From positions 997,020-1,061,019 of the forward strand of contig VWZW01002764.1 of assembly GCA_013397115.1 (NCBI GenBank): a stretch of 64,000 bases of DNA, given 5' to 3'. Positions within the stretch are counted from its first letter, which is position 1, and every line of letters begins with the position of its first letter. Source of the DNA: Edolisoma coerulescens (lineage: Eukaryota; Chordata; Aves; Passeriformes; Campephagidae). Positions 49,081 to 60,694 of the stretch are shown here, piece by piece. The notes under the pieces are model-generated. The model ran no database searches. It had not been told where the DNA came from and saw nothing but the letters and a program-made list of their open reading frames with translations. The translations under genes and the position numbers were made by a program.

Positions 49081-50593
49081 CTCCCCAAAAATAGTGGCTC
49101 CCACAGGTGTTTGCTTTTTGGACCTAAAAAGCAAGGCAGAGCACAAGAGCAAAAATTAAAATCTCCAGTGGTACAAAGTATCCTTTGGCTCCAAAAGGCA
49201 CGTGATGGATCTGAGAGGGTTGAGGATGTCCCTATTCTGCCCCCATGTGCTTTTGCTGTTGTCCATTCGTTTATTCTCCTTGCAGTCTAAGTTCAGGGAG
49301 GAGGAAAGAACAGTCTGGTCCTAGGAGCGGGAAGCAACTCATGAAGAAGTGAAAGAGGCAGCAGGTATCCATTAGTGTTTCCAAACATTTCAGTTCTAAC
49401 CCAGCCCTGCCCGTCCCCATAGGAAAGCTTTGTGCTTGTACTTTACACATGGCTTGCACCAGCCAATTTCCATCCACATCCTAGAGCAGCTCTGACGTTG
49501 TGCTTTGTCCTTCACCCAACACATCCCTGACATCATGAGCAACTGGTTTCCCAAGCAGCAACAAAAATATTTGTCTGAATTGGAAAGGATGTGTCTCCAG
49601 ACTTTAAAAACTTTGAGAAATCAGTTTCCAGTTTGTCAGTGATTCTTGATTTTATGGGCCTCAAAACCTTTCTGAGGAAGCAAACCCAAGCCACTAAGGG
49701 GTGAGGGGAGTGACCCTGGCTGGTGGCAGTGTGTGACAAATAGATGGCCTGGCAGGCTGTGGCAGCCCACTGGAAGGCAAACACAAACCAGCTCGAGGGA
49801 GGGAGCACGCATGAGGGTTTATGGTACTTTTCCACCTTTCACCTCCCGATGGACCACAGCTGAACAGTGCAGCATCTGTTGTGCCCCACTGCTGAAAACA
49901 TTTTATCCTGCGACTCACATGGTGGCCCTGGTGCACACCCTTTCACACATGGGGTGTACCACAGGTTTCCAGGCCACATCCTCCTCCAGAAATGAAACAG
50001 AAGAGTGTGAGGTGCACAGAAAACATTCCTCCTTCCATGGGTTGGGTTTACCAGGAGGGGTGAAGAGAGTCCCTTTGCTGTGGTGCACCACATGGTGCAG
50101 CCACACCCTGTCCCACCATTCCGGTCACAGCTGTGTCCACCCATGTTTTCCCCTCTAATGGGCATCAGGATGTCGGGAATTCAACCTTTAGTAGAGAGCA
50201 AAGGAAAGCATAAAGAAAATTCAACCACTCTCACACTCTTTTGGTACTAAAATCAATTTACTGATCAGTATGAATATCTTTCTGGATAGAGAATAGCTCT
50301 GACAGCTGAGCTGCTCTGCACCACTCCCATCCTGGAAGACACTTCTTCCTGTCAAAAACTTGCCAGGTGCCACTGGGGAAGGGAGAAAGTGCTGGGAGAC
50401 TTAAGTTTTGCTTTATACATCTCACCAAGGCCTCAGTTATGAGTGTTGTGGGCTCTCAGCACAGTGGATGGAGGGAGACTGGCTCTCACCGGGGTGATTC
50501 AAGGGGCAGATGCTCTGATTCACACTCATTTCCCATCACCAGGATCCCATCTCAGTTGCTGCAGTGTCATCGTAGGGATCCCTCCTCACCTCG

Positions 50594-50624
50594 ACTGATT
50601 CTGATGCTGATTCTGATTCTGTGA
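50594..50624. repeat. TGATTC-type hexamer repeat
   Basis: The sequence reads ctgattctga, tgctgattct, gattctgtga, so the word TGATTC or a one-base variant repeats four to five times. It resembles the octamer tail of CR1 elements, but no CR1 body precedes it, so it is either a tail-only remnant or an unrelated short tandem repeat. Confidence 0.55.
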
Positions 50625-52605
50625 TCTTTTAGGATGCGGTTAAAAATACTTAAGTATCATTGTCTTTACCTGGCCAGAACACCCTGCTAGAGTTTGTCCA
50701 GAGTTTTGTTTCTGTCATAGAAAAGCCACAGAAGTGAGTGAACTCATAACTGTTTGATACCTGTTGTTTAATATAGAGACTGAGATTTTATAATACATCT
50801 AAAAAGAATTTTGTCCCCAGTTCCCTTCAACAACCATGCAAAGTAATAACTGTCAAAGATATCTTTAAAAAGCCCACATTGAAAGCTGGTAAATCTGCAA
50901 GATAACTCAGTTTGCTGAGGAAAACAGCAGGTAGGAAGTCAGGGTTATTTAACATGTAACTTCACTTTGGAGTCAAATTATGCTATGAATACATAACTAC
51001 ACCACATATATATATAATATCTATTATTATGATGATGTATGAATGAAATTCTACTACATGGAAGCACAGAAATCTTCTCTATCCCACCACTGACTTGTGT
51101 GACAATGTCCCTTCAGGTGGACATAGTTTCTGCCCGCACTTTGGTGAGATCATGAGAACAAATCTGCACTTCGTTTCTCAAGCCCATCTGGCGTCTTTTG
51201 CTGAGCTGGAACAACAAAATACTTGTGTTTGGCTATTTTAGAGAAAAAGATCAACAGCAACAGAAAGCAGAGTGGTTTTGTTGCATTATCTGTGTAATGG
51301 CTCAACACTCAGGGTGGCAGAAGCAGCAGTATCATGAAGTTAGCCTCAATCAAACAGATGGCTAGGGAATTATGATATCTAAAAACCTGGAGTATCTTCC
51401 ATTTCTAGATGCCAGTTAATAATACAGGTGGTGCTATATGAGAGGAAGAGACTTTTTTAGAGCTTTGGGGCTCAAGTAGTCCACAGGGTCCAATTCCCTG
51501 TTCGATTGCAGTCCCTTCCTCCCTCTCGCCACACAGACATCTGGTGTTATTACCAGCTTGTAAAAGAGCTGTGCTCAGAGATAGATTCCCAACACTGCAT
51601 GTGGAACCATATGTGGTAATATAGCATTACATTAAAAATAAGAAAATTGAAGATCGGCAAGTTGGGGTTTTTCAGCGTCCCTTCCCCGTTCACGGGGTTA
51701 TTGGTTCTTGTAACTGTTCTCGTCTTCTGGAGATGTTTAATTAGATGTAATGGGTGCATTTATTTAAAGACCTTGACTGCTCTGCTCTTTAGAGAGCCAT
51801 GGCCTTATGCATGTGGAAACCATCTCATATCCAGCATATTTAAAATAAAAATAGAAATTGTTTTTCCCTTTCTATAGTGTGCACTCTGGCCTTACTGCTG
51901 TTGTGTCAACATGGAGTTTCCGTTACACTATGGAGGATATTAAAAAAAATGGGAAAAGAAACTGGGGAAAAAAGTGGTTAAAGGGAACAGCAGCACAGCA
52001 CTTTGTTACAGCAGCAAACCTTCGCCTCTGGAGAGAGTAGGTTTGAGTATTTTCTTACCCAGGGGAACCTGAGCCTGGAATTTTGTTCATTCTCTTCAAT
52101 GATTATGGCAGTACAGAAATAATCTCAACTTCAGTGCCTCTGGCCTGAAGAGCATATCAGATTAACCTCAAATGCCCCACACTGGCAATCCAGATGCTAA
52201 ATCTTTCAGGCACAGGGCGCTGGCCCTTAGGAGTGGCATTTCTGAGCTTAATGGACTGTGGAACGAGGTGTGCCTCCTCTTCTTCCTCTCCAGGCAGACA
52301 GAAGAGGTGAATCACAACATGCAGTGCAGAGGGAAAGAGGGGACAAGAAAAAAAAAATAAAATACTTATTTCATTAGGTAAGAAGCCTCCTTTGCTGTGG
52401 ACAGGATGCATTCAACAGGAAGGATGTGGACACTGAATAACTCATCCCAGGATTTCTCTCTCATTAAGGAAATGGAGGTATTGAAGCGTGGGTTTCCTTT
52501 GCAGGCCATTCCAGTGAAAAGCAATTCAGCAATAAGGCAAAATGTTACTGCTTTGCTGCTGCTTGAGGAGAAAACTTTCCCTCTCTTCCTTTCCTTGCTT
52601 TGCAC
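50625..52605. other. Non-coding stretch, no gene seen
   Basis: Includes a TA-rich pocket at 51004-51040 and A-rich runs near 52347-52362. A good acceptor-like tract (gtttttccctttctatag, ending 51878) is followed by a frame open to 52040, but no donor or recognisable peptide supports an exon. Confidence 0.55.
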
Positions 52606-52736
52606 CTGCTCTTGAGGCTCACAATCAGCAGGGACATTAATAGTTACTTGCTCCACGATGTGTTCCCTCCTCTCAGACACAGAAACACTCTGTGTATCCA
52701 CTTCAGAGGTGCTTGGGCAAGAGCTTAACACAGCTA
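52606..52736 (-). other. Weak exon candidate on the minus strand
   Basis: On the - strand a strong pyrimidine tract (gctgttctctcccctcccat, then gttcag; AG opposite 52737-52738) precedes a 131-base interval that is open and ends at CAG followed by GTGCAA, a weak donor. The peptide is hydrophilic and exon-like in composition (it includes SVSVSERREHIVEQVTINVP), with a mix of E, Q, S and V and no low-complexity bias. The enclosing frame is open from 52854 down to 52366. I recognise no family. If the weak donor is wrong, the exon could run on to a later donor or a stop. Chance remains the most likely explanation. Confidence 0.2.
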
Positions 52737-53055
52737 CTGAACATGGGAGGGGAGAGAACAGCAAATCCAGGCACCAACCTCCCCAGCAGCTTCCAGGTTT
52801 CTCAGAAATGTGGCTGGAGTTGGATTTTGCCACCCCAATAGCAATGGCCCCCAAGCCAAGCTGGTGCCAGGATGTCCCTGTCCAGGAGGGGCTGAGGTGG
52901 GAACAGGGAGCAGGGAAAAGCTGGGTTTGCTGCTCCTGTTCTTGAGAAGACCTGTGATAACCGAGGGTAATGCAACAGATGTATCACCACTGGGAGCAGC
53001 CAGCTCTGACAAACTATTGGAATGAAAGCCACTGGGGTTTTGCTGAACTGGAAAT

Positions 53056-53077
53056 CTCTCTATTTTTTCAGGTGAGT
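53056..53077 (+). other. Joined 3' and 5' splice-site motif (recursive splice site candidate)
   Basis: A pyrimidine tract ending ctctctattttttcag is followed at once by gtgagt, so that a 3' splice site (AG at 53070-53071) and a consensus 5' splice site (GT at 53072-53073) are juxtaposed with no exon between. This is the layout of a recursive (ratchet-point) splice site, known in very long introns of flies and of vertebrate neuronal genes. It would fit a window that has no exons because it lies inside a giant intron. A chance match is possible, since cag joined to gtgag occurs at a few other places here (for example 18710, 22109 and 43069) with weaker tracts or donors. Confidence 0.3.
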
Positions 53078-53534
53078 TATCATGAGAACAGCTCTCTTGA
53101 AGTCATGAGGATAAGCAGCCTTAGTGTCACTTTAAAGTTTAAAATAAAGTTTTATAAGAAATAGATTGTAAACTTCTGCAGATTATCTGTATTTATGTGT
53201 TTATACAGCTCTTCATCCAGCACTGTCCCAGACCAAGACTCCCAGATGTTACTGGAATACAAATGATATCAGCCAGCGATATGCAAGCATTTTTGGTACT
53301 TTTATTTAATTTTCCATTTGCAAATTGTAGAATGGAGGAGAACACCCACAAAAAGCAAGGCAGAATCTCTTTCAGGCAGAATACATGTAGGCTAAAAAGT
53401 GCTCAACATATTCTTTAGTGACCTAACTTTCATTACACATCACCAGGAAAGACCTAACTTTAGGTTTGACCTCCACAGTGTTGTATAAATAGAGAAGGAA
53501 ACCTGAGAAGCATTAAGATGCAGCCTTCCTCAGG

Positions 53535-53546
53535 AAAAAAAAAAAA
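53535..53546. repeat. Poly-A run (A12)
   Basis: Twelve A bases after cttcctcagg. Simple homopolymer. Confidence 0.8.
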
Positions 53547-54866
53547 GCAGACCCTTCATTAATGACTCCAATTATAGCTATTCATTGTATCCTCTTTTCC
53601 TTAACAAAGTCTCACATTGTCAACCAGTCCTCTTACATGTTCATTGTGTGCCCATTATGAAAATATCATTTTCAGCTTCACTGAACACATGTAGGAAACG
53701 TAGTACTGTAAAAAGGAAGAGGAGGAGGGAAGATAGCACAAGAAAAAAAAAAGAGAAAGATAATAAGCTTAGACTGTATTTGTGTAATTACCCTCTCCAG
53801 AACAATTGTCTGAGAAAAGGATATGTTTAATTTTTGTTATGTCATAAACCTTAAACTCTCAAGTTGCTGCTGATTAGTCTAAGAACTAAACAACTGAGAA
53901 TGGACACAGGGTGATTGCCTTCCCCATCACTTCAATTTTAGTAAAAGTGGATTTATTATGAATGGAGGGAGAGCTCTGTGATCAATTTCAAATCTGTTTT
54001 TAAGGACTAATAAATTTTGTACATCCAAATGGGAAATGACTTGTGGTTTATACAAAGTAAAACCTTTGCAATTTCAGAAGCATGAAACAAACCTGTTGAG
54101 GAAATGTACAGCCAACTCACCAGTCTTTCCTCTTTCCCACTCATGTTCTTTTTCACTTATAACATTATCTGACCCTTGATCTAAAGTTAATTCTGGCCCT
54201 GAGCCAGGCTTCATTCAAGTCCATCACAAAACTGCCACTGACTTCAGTAGCAGGAGGATCAACCTCTCAGTGCAAGATTAAAAAGATTAAAAGCTTGGAA
54301 AATTGAATACTGTAATTGCTCCACAGGCAAATGATAGAAGGACCTTCCCTGACCACAGCGTGTGGTGTCATTAATCTCTAAGAAGTTCTTCGTTTGGAAA
54401 CTACTAATGCTCCCAGTTAATGGAGGGGCTTTCCTGGTTTGAGCTGTGGAGACATCAACAATTTGCCCAAGATCCAGCACCGAGCACTTGTCTGCAGGCA
54501 GAGAGGCTTGATCATTAACCCACATCCATCCTGCACTACCAATGTAAGCTGAAAGGACCCAAGAGTGGATCATCCCAGGCAGAAGGCCCTCCAGTGCTCT
54601 AGCTGGTCAAGGCAGTGGGAGCCAAACATCCTGCTCCCCCAGGCAGTGACTGGAGTGAACTGGCTCAGCCCACGTCCAAAGTTAGTTTCCAGTTGCATTC
54701 TCAAGGGAATAAATGCTTCTGTGGCTTTCTGAAGTGTATCTTTCAATGACTTGATTCCAGGAGACAGGGAGTTTTGGAAAAGGCTGAAAAGAGAAAGCTC
54801 TTTTATCCACCTGAAACTGGCCTGAATTGGAACTGCTCTTGATACAATCTAGGCCTCCAATGTCAT

Positions 54867-54891
54867 GGGGACAGTGTTGGTCACTGTCCCC
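54867..54891. repeat. Perfect 10-bp inverted repeat
   Basis: ggggacagtg at 54867-54876 and its exact reverse complement cactgtcccc at 54882-54891 flank the five-base loop ttggt. A 10-bp perfect stem with a short loop is rare but can occur by chance in 64 kb. Confidence 0.85.
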
Positions 54892-55754
54892 TTTCATTGA
54901 AGCTGTCATCATATGCACATTTGTCACCCTAAGTATGAATATTTGGGTTAGATTATGTAGTTTTTAAAATGTCAGTGGGGCATTTGGCATATTGGATTTC
55001 TATCCATCCATTTGTCCTGGGAGTCCTTTCTTGCTTCATTTTTTTATAAGATATTGAAGACTTGGAACAGTTAGCACAAAATCAGTGGGAATTATCACCA
55101 AGTGCTCTTCCTGAGAGACACAGTTTTGCTGTTCTTGTCTTGGTCAGTGACTGCCTTAGCAGCTTTCAGCAGGGCCAGCAGGGGTATTTGCAAGGCCACA
55201 CTATTGCATAATTGCAAGGCCATCCCTGGGGGATGGAGCTCTGCCAGCTGGCAGCATCCAGGCAGGAAGGATACATCCACACTGATAACACGGGGGGCTC
55301 TAGCAGCTCTGTGACTTTGCTTCTCTTTGTCATTAACGTTCACACTCCTCCAGCAGCAGGGCTGACTCAGTGTTTGAAAGGCAGGCAATGAACAGGTACA
55401 GCCCTGAGATATGGGCTGCCTTTGGGATTGGTTGTACCTTGCAATTTGACCTGAATGGGATGACATCCATCTGCATTCCCCCAGGGACAGAGCAGGGCAC
55501 AGACTAGAAGTGGCAGGATCATGGCCCATCCTTATCTGCCCTCTCCCCTGGCAGCATTTCCCCGCAGCTCTGACTTTCTTCTCCTTTGGTTTGCTCATCC
55601 CAGCAGGTCTGAGCTGGGCACCACTCCCACAGCCTGCACTTCTCCTTGGAGCTGCAGGGTCAGCAGCAGCTGGGGAGTTGAATCTTTGATGTGCTCACAA
55701 AATATATCTGTACATACATCTATATAACTGTGTATCTACATATATACCCATGGA

Positions 55755-55846
55755 GATGGATGGATGGATGGATGGATGGATGGATGGATAGATAGATAGA
55801 TAGATAGACAGACAGATAGATAGATAGACAGATAGATAGATAGATA
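55755..55846. repeat. Compound (GATG)n(GATA)n microsatellite
   Basis: Eight GATG units are followed by about 15 units of GATA with three GACA variants, without length interruption. On the opposite strand it reads as ATCC/ATCT repeats and yields the spurious repeated serine-isoleucine translation seen there. The array of about 92 bases is the largest simple repeat in the window and is likely to be length-polymorphic. Confidence 0.97.
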
Positions 55847-58355
55847 TTCTCCTTTTCTCTGTATAAAAAAAAAACAAACTAAAAAGCCGAAACTTTTCCT
55901 TGCCATTGAAGTTACTTTTTAATTAAGGGTATTTTGGAAGGTGTCCTCCAGTCTTGGAGCTGCACATGGCACATGACTGAACTTGGCTTTGTCCTTTCAG
56001 CCAGCTCTGCTGTCTGGGAGCCTCCTGCCCCATCTTCTTGGGAATAGTACAAGTGGCTGCCGCTGGACAGGCTGCACTCACCCCTCCCAGCAGCCTTCCC
56101 ACAGCATAGCCAGGTGGGAAAACAGGGATCTGTGAAGAGATGTGGAAAAAGACCAGTCTTGCAGTAGGAAGGAGACCTGGCCAGGAGTCCCAAGCTTTCC
56201 ACGGAGCCTGAGCCTGCAGAAGGTGAGCTTGGCTTTCCTGCCAGGGCTGGGTTTGCCAGTTCCCCCTGTTTTCACCAATTCCCACTGGTCTCTGGTTGAA
56301 CTCTTGTGTGGCTTCACCTCCCTTTGAGTCACGGCCCTGCTGACAGTGCCCTGGACGAGAGGGAGGCGAGCTGTGATGGGAAGTGCAGCGGATGTGCTGG
56401 ACACAGCACCACATCTTGTGGAAATCCAGTGGGAATGCCCGCTGTGAGGTTTGCATTCTTTCTCGTGGTGTTTACTTAGCTCACTGCTCTGGTCCTTGCC
56501 CTTCCCCTCGTGCCCAGGCTCTGTGTTTGCTGGAGTTTAGTCTGACCAGTGCTGGCTCAGAGTGGCCCCTAAAGGGACACTGCCAAACTGGAGGATGGCT
56601 GTGGTTGGAGAGATGAGTGTACACAAATTACATAGTGCTCTTCACTGGGTAGAAACTGGCTTGTCAATCACCCAAACCAGCTTATTTGCACCATTTTGAA
56701 TGCAAATCAGCCCTTGAGCAGGCAGAAGTTACAACTGTATTTACCTTAAGGCTCCTTTATCCTATCAGAGCAATGAAAAGCTGTCTTACAGCTAAAACCA
56801 TATTCCACCCTTCCAAACCGTGGTAGCAATTTAGGTTGTTTCCACCATCATTTAAAGTGATTATTCCTACTCCTCCTGTGGGGATTTTATTACTTCATCC
56901 TAAACAAATGCTGCTGGAGACTGAGGGTCAGATATAATTTGTATGAAAGGTGTGGACAGACCTGTTTCTGCTGACCTTGTTGGAGCAGATGTGGGTGGAG
57001 CTGCTCTCGAGGATTCCCCACCACCCATATTCCTCCAAGCAGAGCCAGGAAATGTGAGACACTTGTCACCCAAGTGAATGGCTACCAAGCCATCTTTACC
57101 TACATGGAGGAGAGCTCTTCACGTCTACCAACATATTTTGAAGTCAAATTTATTAAAAATGGAGATATTCCAACTGCCAGAGTTGCAAACATAAATGGTA
57201 TTTAACTAAATAAAATTATTTTCTCTCTTCCAGGCCTCTACACATGTAGTGGCTGTTGATGAACTTTGACTGTGAACAGTCACCTTTATAAAATAGCCTC
57301 TTCTGATATAAATCTACACCATCCCATTGCACTCTCTGTTGATTTATATCAGTGGACCAGCAATTATGCCAACATCCACAACAATCTGCATCTCGATTGG
57401 TGGTGATTAAGGATGGAAAAGCAGCTGGGAGCAAGAGAGAATGTAATACTCAAACTGTGACTAAAAACCTGGAGAGTAAGAGCCTGATCCATGCTGTTAG
57501 GAGCCTGCTGGGAATAAGCTGTACCTAAGATCTGACTTAGTTTAAATGGACAAAAAATCAGGCCACAGCCTGGTCTTACAGGCTCAGATAAACTGGGTGC
57601 AGATCTACACCCACAAACACCCATGGTGGTAATGGCAGCTGATGAGGAGACCCCAGTGATCCCTAAATGTTCCAAATCCTGCTTTGGCAGAGCTCAGTTT
57701 GCACTCCAGGACTGAGAGTTTCACTTCACAGCACCCAATGCGGGGTTCAGTTGGGTTTTTTTCAGAGAGTCAGATTCTGGTAACTCCAAAATTGGTGTTA
57801 AATAGCAGTTTTTTCAAAACTCAGTTCCCATTATCCCGAGTTCTTCCGGAAAATACATCTGTGGCACTTCTCAAAGCTGCTGCCAAAGAGCTCAGCCGCT
57901 CCCCAAACCAAGCGGAAATAACAAGGAATGCAGGATGTGTTTTCTTAAGAGACAGGTAAAGTTTGTCTATGAGAGAAGCAGTCCAGGAACAAGCCCAGGG
58001 AGCCTCCACACTGAGAGGCTTGTTTTGTTTTTTTGCTTTACAATTTCACAGCTTTAAGTCCTTTCAGGTTACTCCCATTCCTGCTTTAAAAGGCTGAAAT
58101 TCTCAGTAGTGCAGCCACAAATATCACAGCCCTCTTGTCAATGTCCAAGCAGCTCAGGGCTGCAATTTATTTAAAGCTAGCCTGAAGTGAACCAGTTAGT
58201 AAGAGCTGGTTTCCTATCACACCTCATTCCACCTTCTGCCTTTGAAGCCCACTTAACACAGCCCTTCTATTCCTCAGGGACTTCAGGGGATTAAGGCAGC
58301 CCCCCTGACAATGCACTGACTGTTCCAGCGCTGTTGCCTTTTCTGTTTATCAACT
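55847..58355. other. Non-coding stretch, no gene seen
   Basis: 55920-56600 is GC-richer and holds the minus-strand frame 55923-56456 (177 codons) and its shadows. No motif, signal peptide or recognised domain is visible, and stop-free length is expected to rise with GC. No transposon is recognised. Confidence 0.6.
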
Positions 58356-58451
58356 AAAATGAGAGAGAGTGGACCAAAAATAAAAGACAAAGAAGCAAAG
58401 GGAGAGGGCAGAAAGAGTGAGAAATGGAAGGATGGGGGAAAAAAGGAAAGA
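58356..58451. repeat. Purine-rich low-complexity tract
   Basis: Almost only A and G on the + strand for about 95 bases (few C or T interruptions), including GA and GGA words. It is low-complexity sequence with possible triplex-forming capacity, not a recognised element. Confidence 0.65.
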
Positions 58452-60633
58452 TTTTTAATTCAAAAACAAACCCCGGTTGTTCAGGGCTTTTGCTAATACT
58501 AGTAAGCTTCAAGTATGAGCCTTGTACCCTTAATAATGTAGCAGAGAAGTAATTTCCCTAAAGTTCTCCCTCTGTATGTCAGACAAGTTGCATTCATTCC
58601 AAGAATTCTCTTTTCTTAGGGAGACCCAGGTGTTAAAACCCAGTAGAGCATTCAGTTGCCTGTGTCTGAGGAGCCCAAAGGATTATAACTCTTATTTAGA
58701 GCAGCTGATAACAGTATTTGATCTGTACTTCTTTACTTTACTAAAATCCTCTGGCTGCTGGCACCGTGCCGAAGGCATCGTCTACCTGCAAAATCTGCAG
58801 CTTTATCTTAATGATAACAAAGCTGGGATATCACTGTGAAGTGTTGCCATAACTCAAGGATGAGTGGGATCTACCTGAACTTGTAATTACACTCTGATTT
58901 TGGGAAGGCTTGGGAAGGCTGCTGGATGTTGATCTGGAGCTACTCATCAATGTTCTGTCCTGGAGGAATTCTAAATGCTGGGATAACCACAGTATGGAAA
59001 AGAGAGTGCTTTTGTGAAAGAAGGTACATAAGATGCTTTCTGAACAACTTTCTGTTTGGAAAGGAAGGATACTCTGGGAAGAGATTTGTAGAGCACACAG
59101 TTTGATGACAATCCCAACAGCAGCTGAGAAACCCAAGGCAACAGTTAAATATGCACAAGTGGTGGGTGGAGAGACCCCATACCACCAGGCTCAAGAATTA
59201 GTGGCCTCCCTCTACCCTTCAAATCAACATCTGGAATACATGTGAGCCAAGCAGGCAAAGGAGGGCTGGTAAAAGCTGATTGAGGCAGCTCAAAAGTTTA
59301 GGGACCCCATGTGGCTTTTCTATGGAAAAATGCTGTAGAGGATTAGATATCTACCACTGCAGCCACGACCCTTTCCCTCTTGCACTCTCCTATGTAGTAC
59401 ATGTTTAGAGTAGTCTCTGTAGGATTTTCTTGCCTTCATCACTCTTCAGTCATATGCAGACAAAGAAGGAAAGGAAGAGAATCCATCCATCAGTCCATCA
59501 GGAGAAGTGAGATTCCAGCCTGTGGTGAGTGCTGAGCAGTGGATGGGACATCAGGGCAGGAAACACAGGGCACAATCAGTCAGCTCCGGATGGCTTTGCA
59601 CCATGAGAGAGATTTCTGGTCCTGGGGCAAGCACAACAACCCTTGATTGCTACAGGTGCTAAGCAGTAATACAGTCCAGGAAAGGGCCTGGGTAGGACCT
59701 GCTACCTTCTGCTGTGTAGCTGGCTCCCACTAGTCTGAATTTCCTTTCACAGCATCAGAGTTCCTGCTGCTCTCCATTGCTACATCCCTGTTCTGCATTT
59801 TGTCAGTGGCTATGTGACACTGCCTCAGAGTTCTCATGAGGGTAAAGAGCTGAGGCATCAGTTCTGAGGGACATCCTGTGCAGGCAGCAGGTGCCATGAA
59901 AGGACTGTGATTTTGAATGGTTTGGGATGTTTGCATTACTTGTTTTGCATTGCCTCACTTGTGGGAAACCCTGTGATCAGTTTTCCTCCTTGGTTAATGC
60001 CTAGTGGGAAAATTCCTTTCCTGATGAGCAGTTCCTCTGCCCTGCAAACCCTCCACCACCATGGGTATGGGGGCAGGAGAGGAGGAGGGAGGTCTTTGTG
60101 AACTATAGGCATTCAAAACCACAGCCCACAAAGTAACCTCCTCAGGTCAGAGCAGGAGGGTAGGTTTATACTGGGACTTGTTTCCTCTTTTAGTTTTACT
60201 GGTTTCCTTCAGCAATCATTAGGGCTTAACTAAGCTTTTCTGGCTTCCCCTTGTGCTTCTAAAGTTCTTTTGTTCCTGGGGGAAGTGGAGCTGTAAGGAT
60301 CCCAAGCATTCCATTCAAATCATTTTATATACCTGAATTTCTTAGTCTGAAGAATGAAGTTCAAGTCGTCACTGATCATTTGCTCCATGCAATGAGGGGA
60401 AAAGAACAGAAGGCAAAGCTGAAATCTCTTTTTAATGGCTGATTCTTTTTCTTCAGGTCAAAATAGACTCACAGTATTAGGGTGTCACACTCACTTGTCA
60501 CCCGTCCCACCCCAGTCCAGAGGCAGAGCACAAGCAAGCACCTGTTAGGAAAACACTGAGCAAAGGAGAAGCCCAAAGACCCTCTAAGGGTTTAGTGTAA
60601 CAGCTTTTAGATTAAGGACTATCCTGTACCTGG
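58452..60633. other. Non-coding stretch, no gene seen
   Basis: Contains an exact 10-bp tandem duplication (tgggaaggct twice, 58901-58920). Short frames on both strands are unrecognised. Confidence 0.6.
58901..58920. repeat. Exact 10-bp tandem duplication
   Basis: The unit tgggaaggct appears twice in succession with no mismatch, a small slippage duplication. Confidence 0.85.
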
Positions 60634-60694
60634 AAATAAATAAATAAATAAACAAACAAATAAATAAATAAATAGATAAAGAAATAATAAAAAC
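60634..60694. repeat. (AAAT)n/(AAAC)n microsatellite
   Basis: About 14 tetranucleotide units of AAAT with two AAAC and a few GATA/AGAA variants. Its complement gives the long leucine-isoleucine-phenylalanine-like translation on the - strand, which is an artefact of the repeat. Confidence 0.92.

Larger units (their letters stand above)
44794..50589. other. Non-coding stretch with simple repeats
   Basis: No gene is recognised. A TA repeat lies at 47773-47787 inside an AT-rich stretch (47700-47960), and T14 lies at 49067-49080. The 175-codon + frame at 46483-47010 has no familiar motif or codon pattern and is treated as chance, as is the 141-codon frame at 49733-50158, which is opposed by a 108-codon frame on the other strand. 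Confidence 0.6.
52737..55754. other. Non-coding stretch with splice-like junction and simple repeats
   Basis: Holds the recursive-splice-like site at 53056-53077, an A12 run at 53535-53546, an A-rich/GA-rich tract at 53711-53762, and a 10-bp inverted repeat at 54867-54891. The minus-strand frame at 55095-55598 (167 codons) is not similar to any protein I know and is treated as chance. Confidence 0.55.

Noticed and set aside
51861..52040. Good acceptor tract followed by an open frame
   Set aside because: The frame ends in a stop before any convincing donor and the peptide is lysine/tryptophan-rich without a recognised family.
55095..55598. A 167-codon open frame on the - strand
   Set aside because: Starts with a lysine-rich stretch that looks protein-like, but no family is recognised and no promoter or splice context supports it.
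55695..55877. Repeated serine/isoleucine/tyrosine peptide on the - strand
   Set aside because: It is only the translation of the GATG/GATA microsatellite.
55923..56456. A 177-codon open frame on the - strand
   Set aside because: Lies in locally GC-rich DNA with several overlapping frames and has no recognised features.
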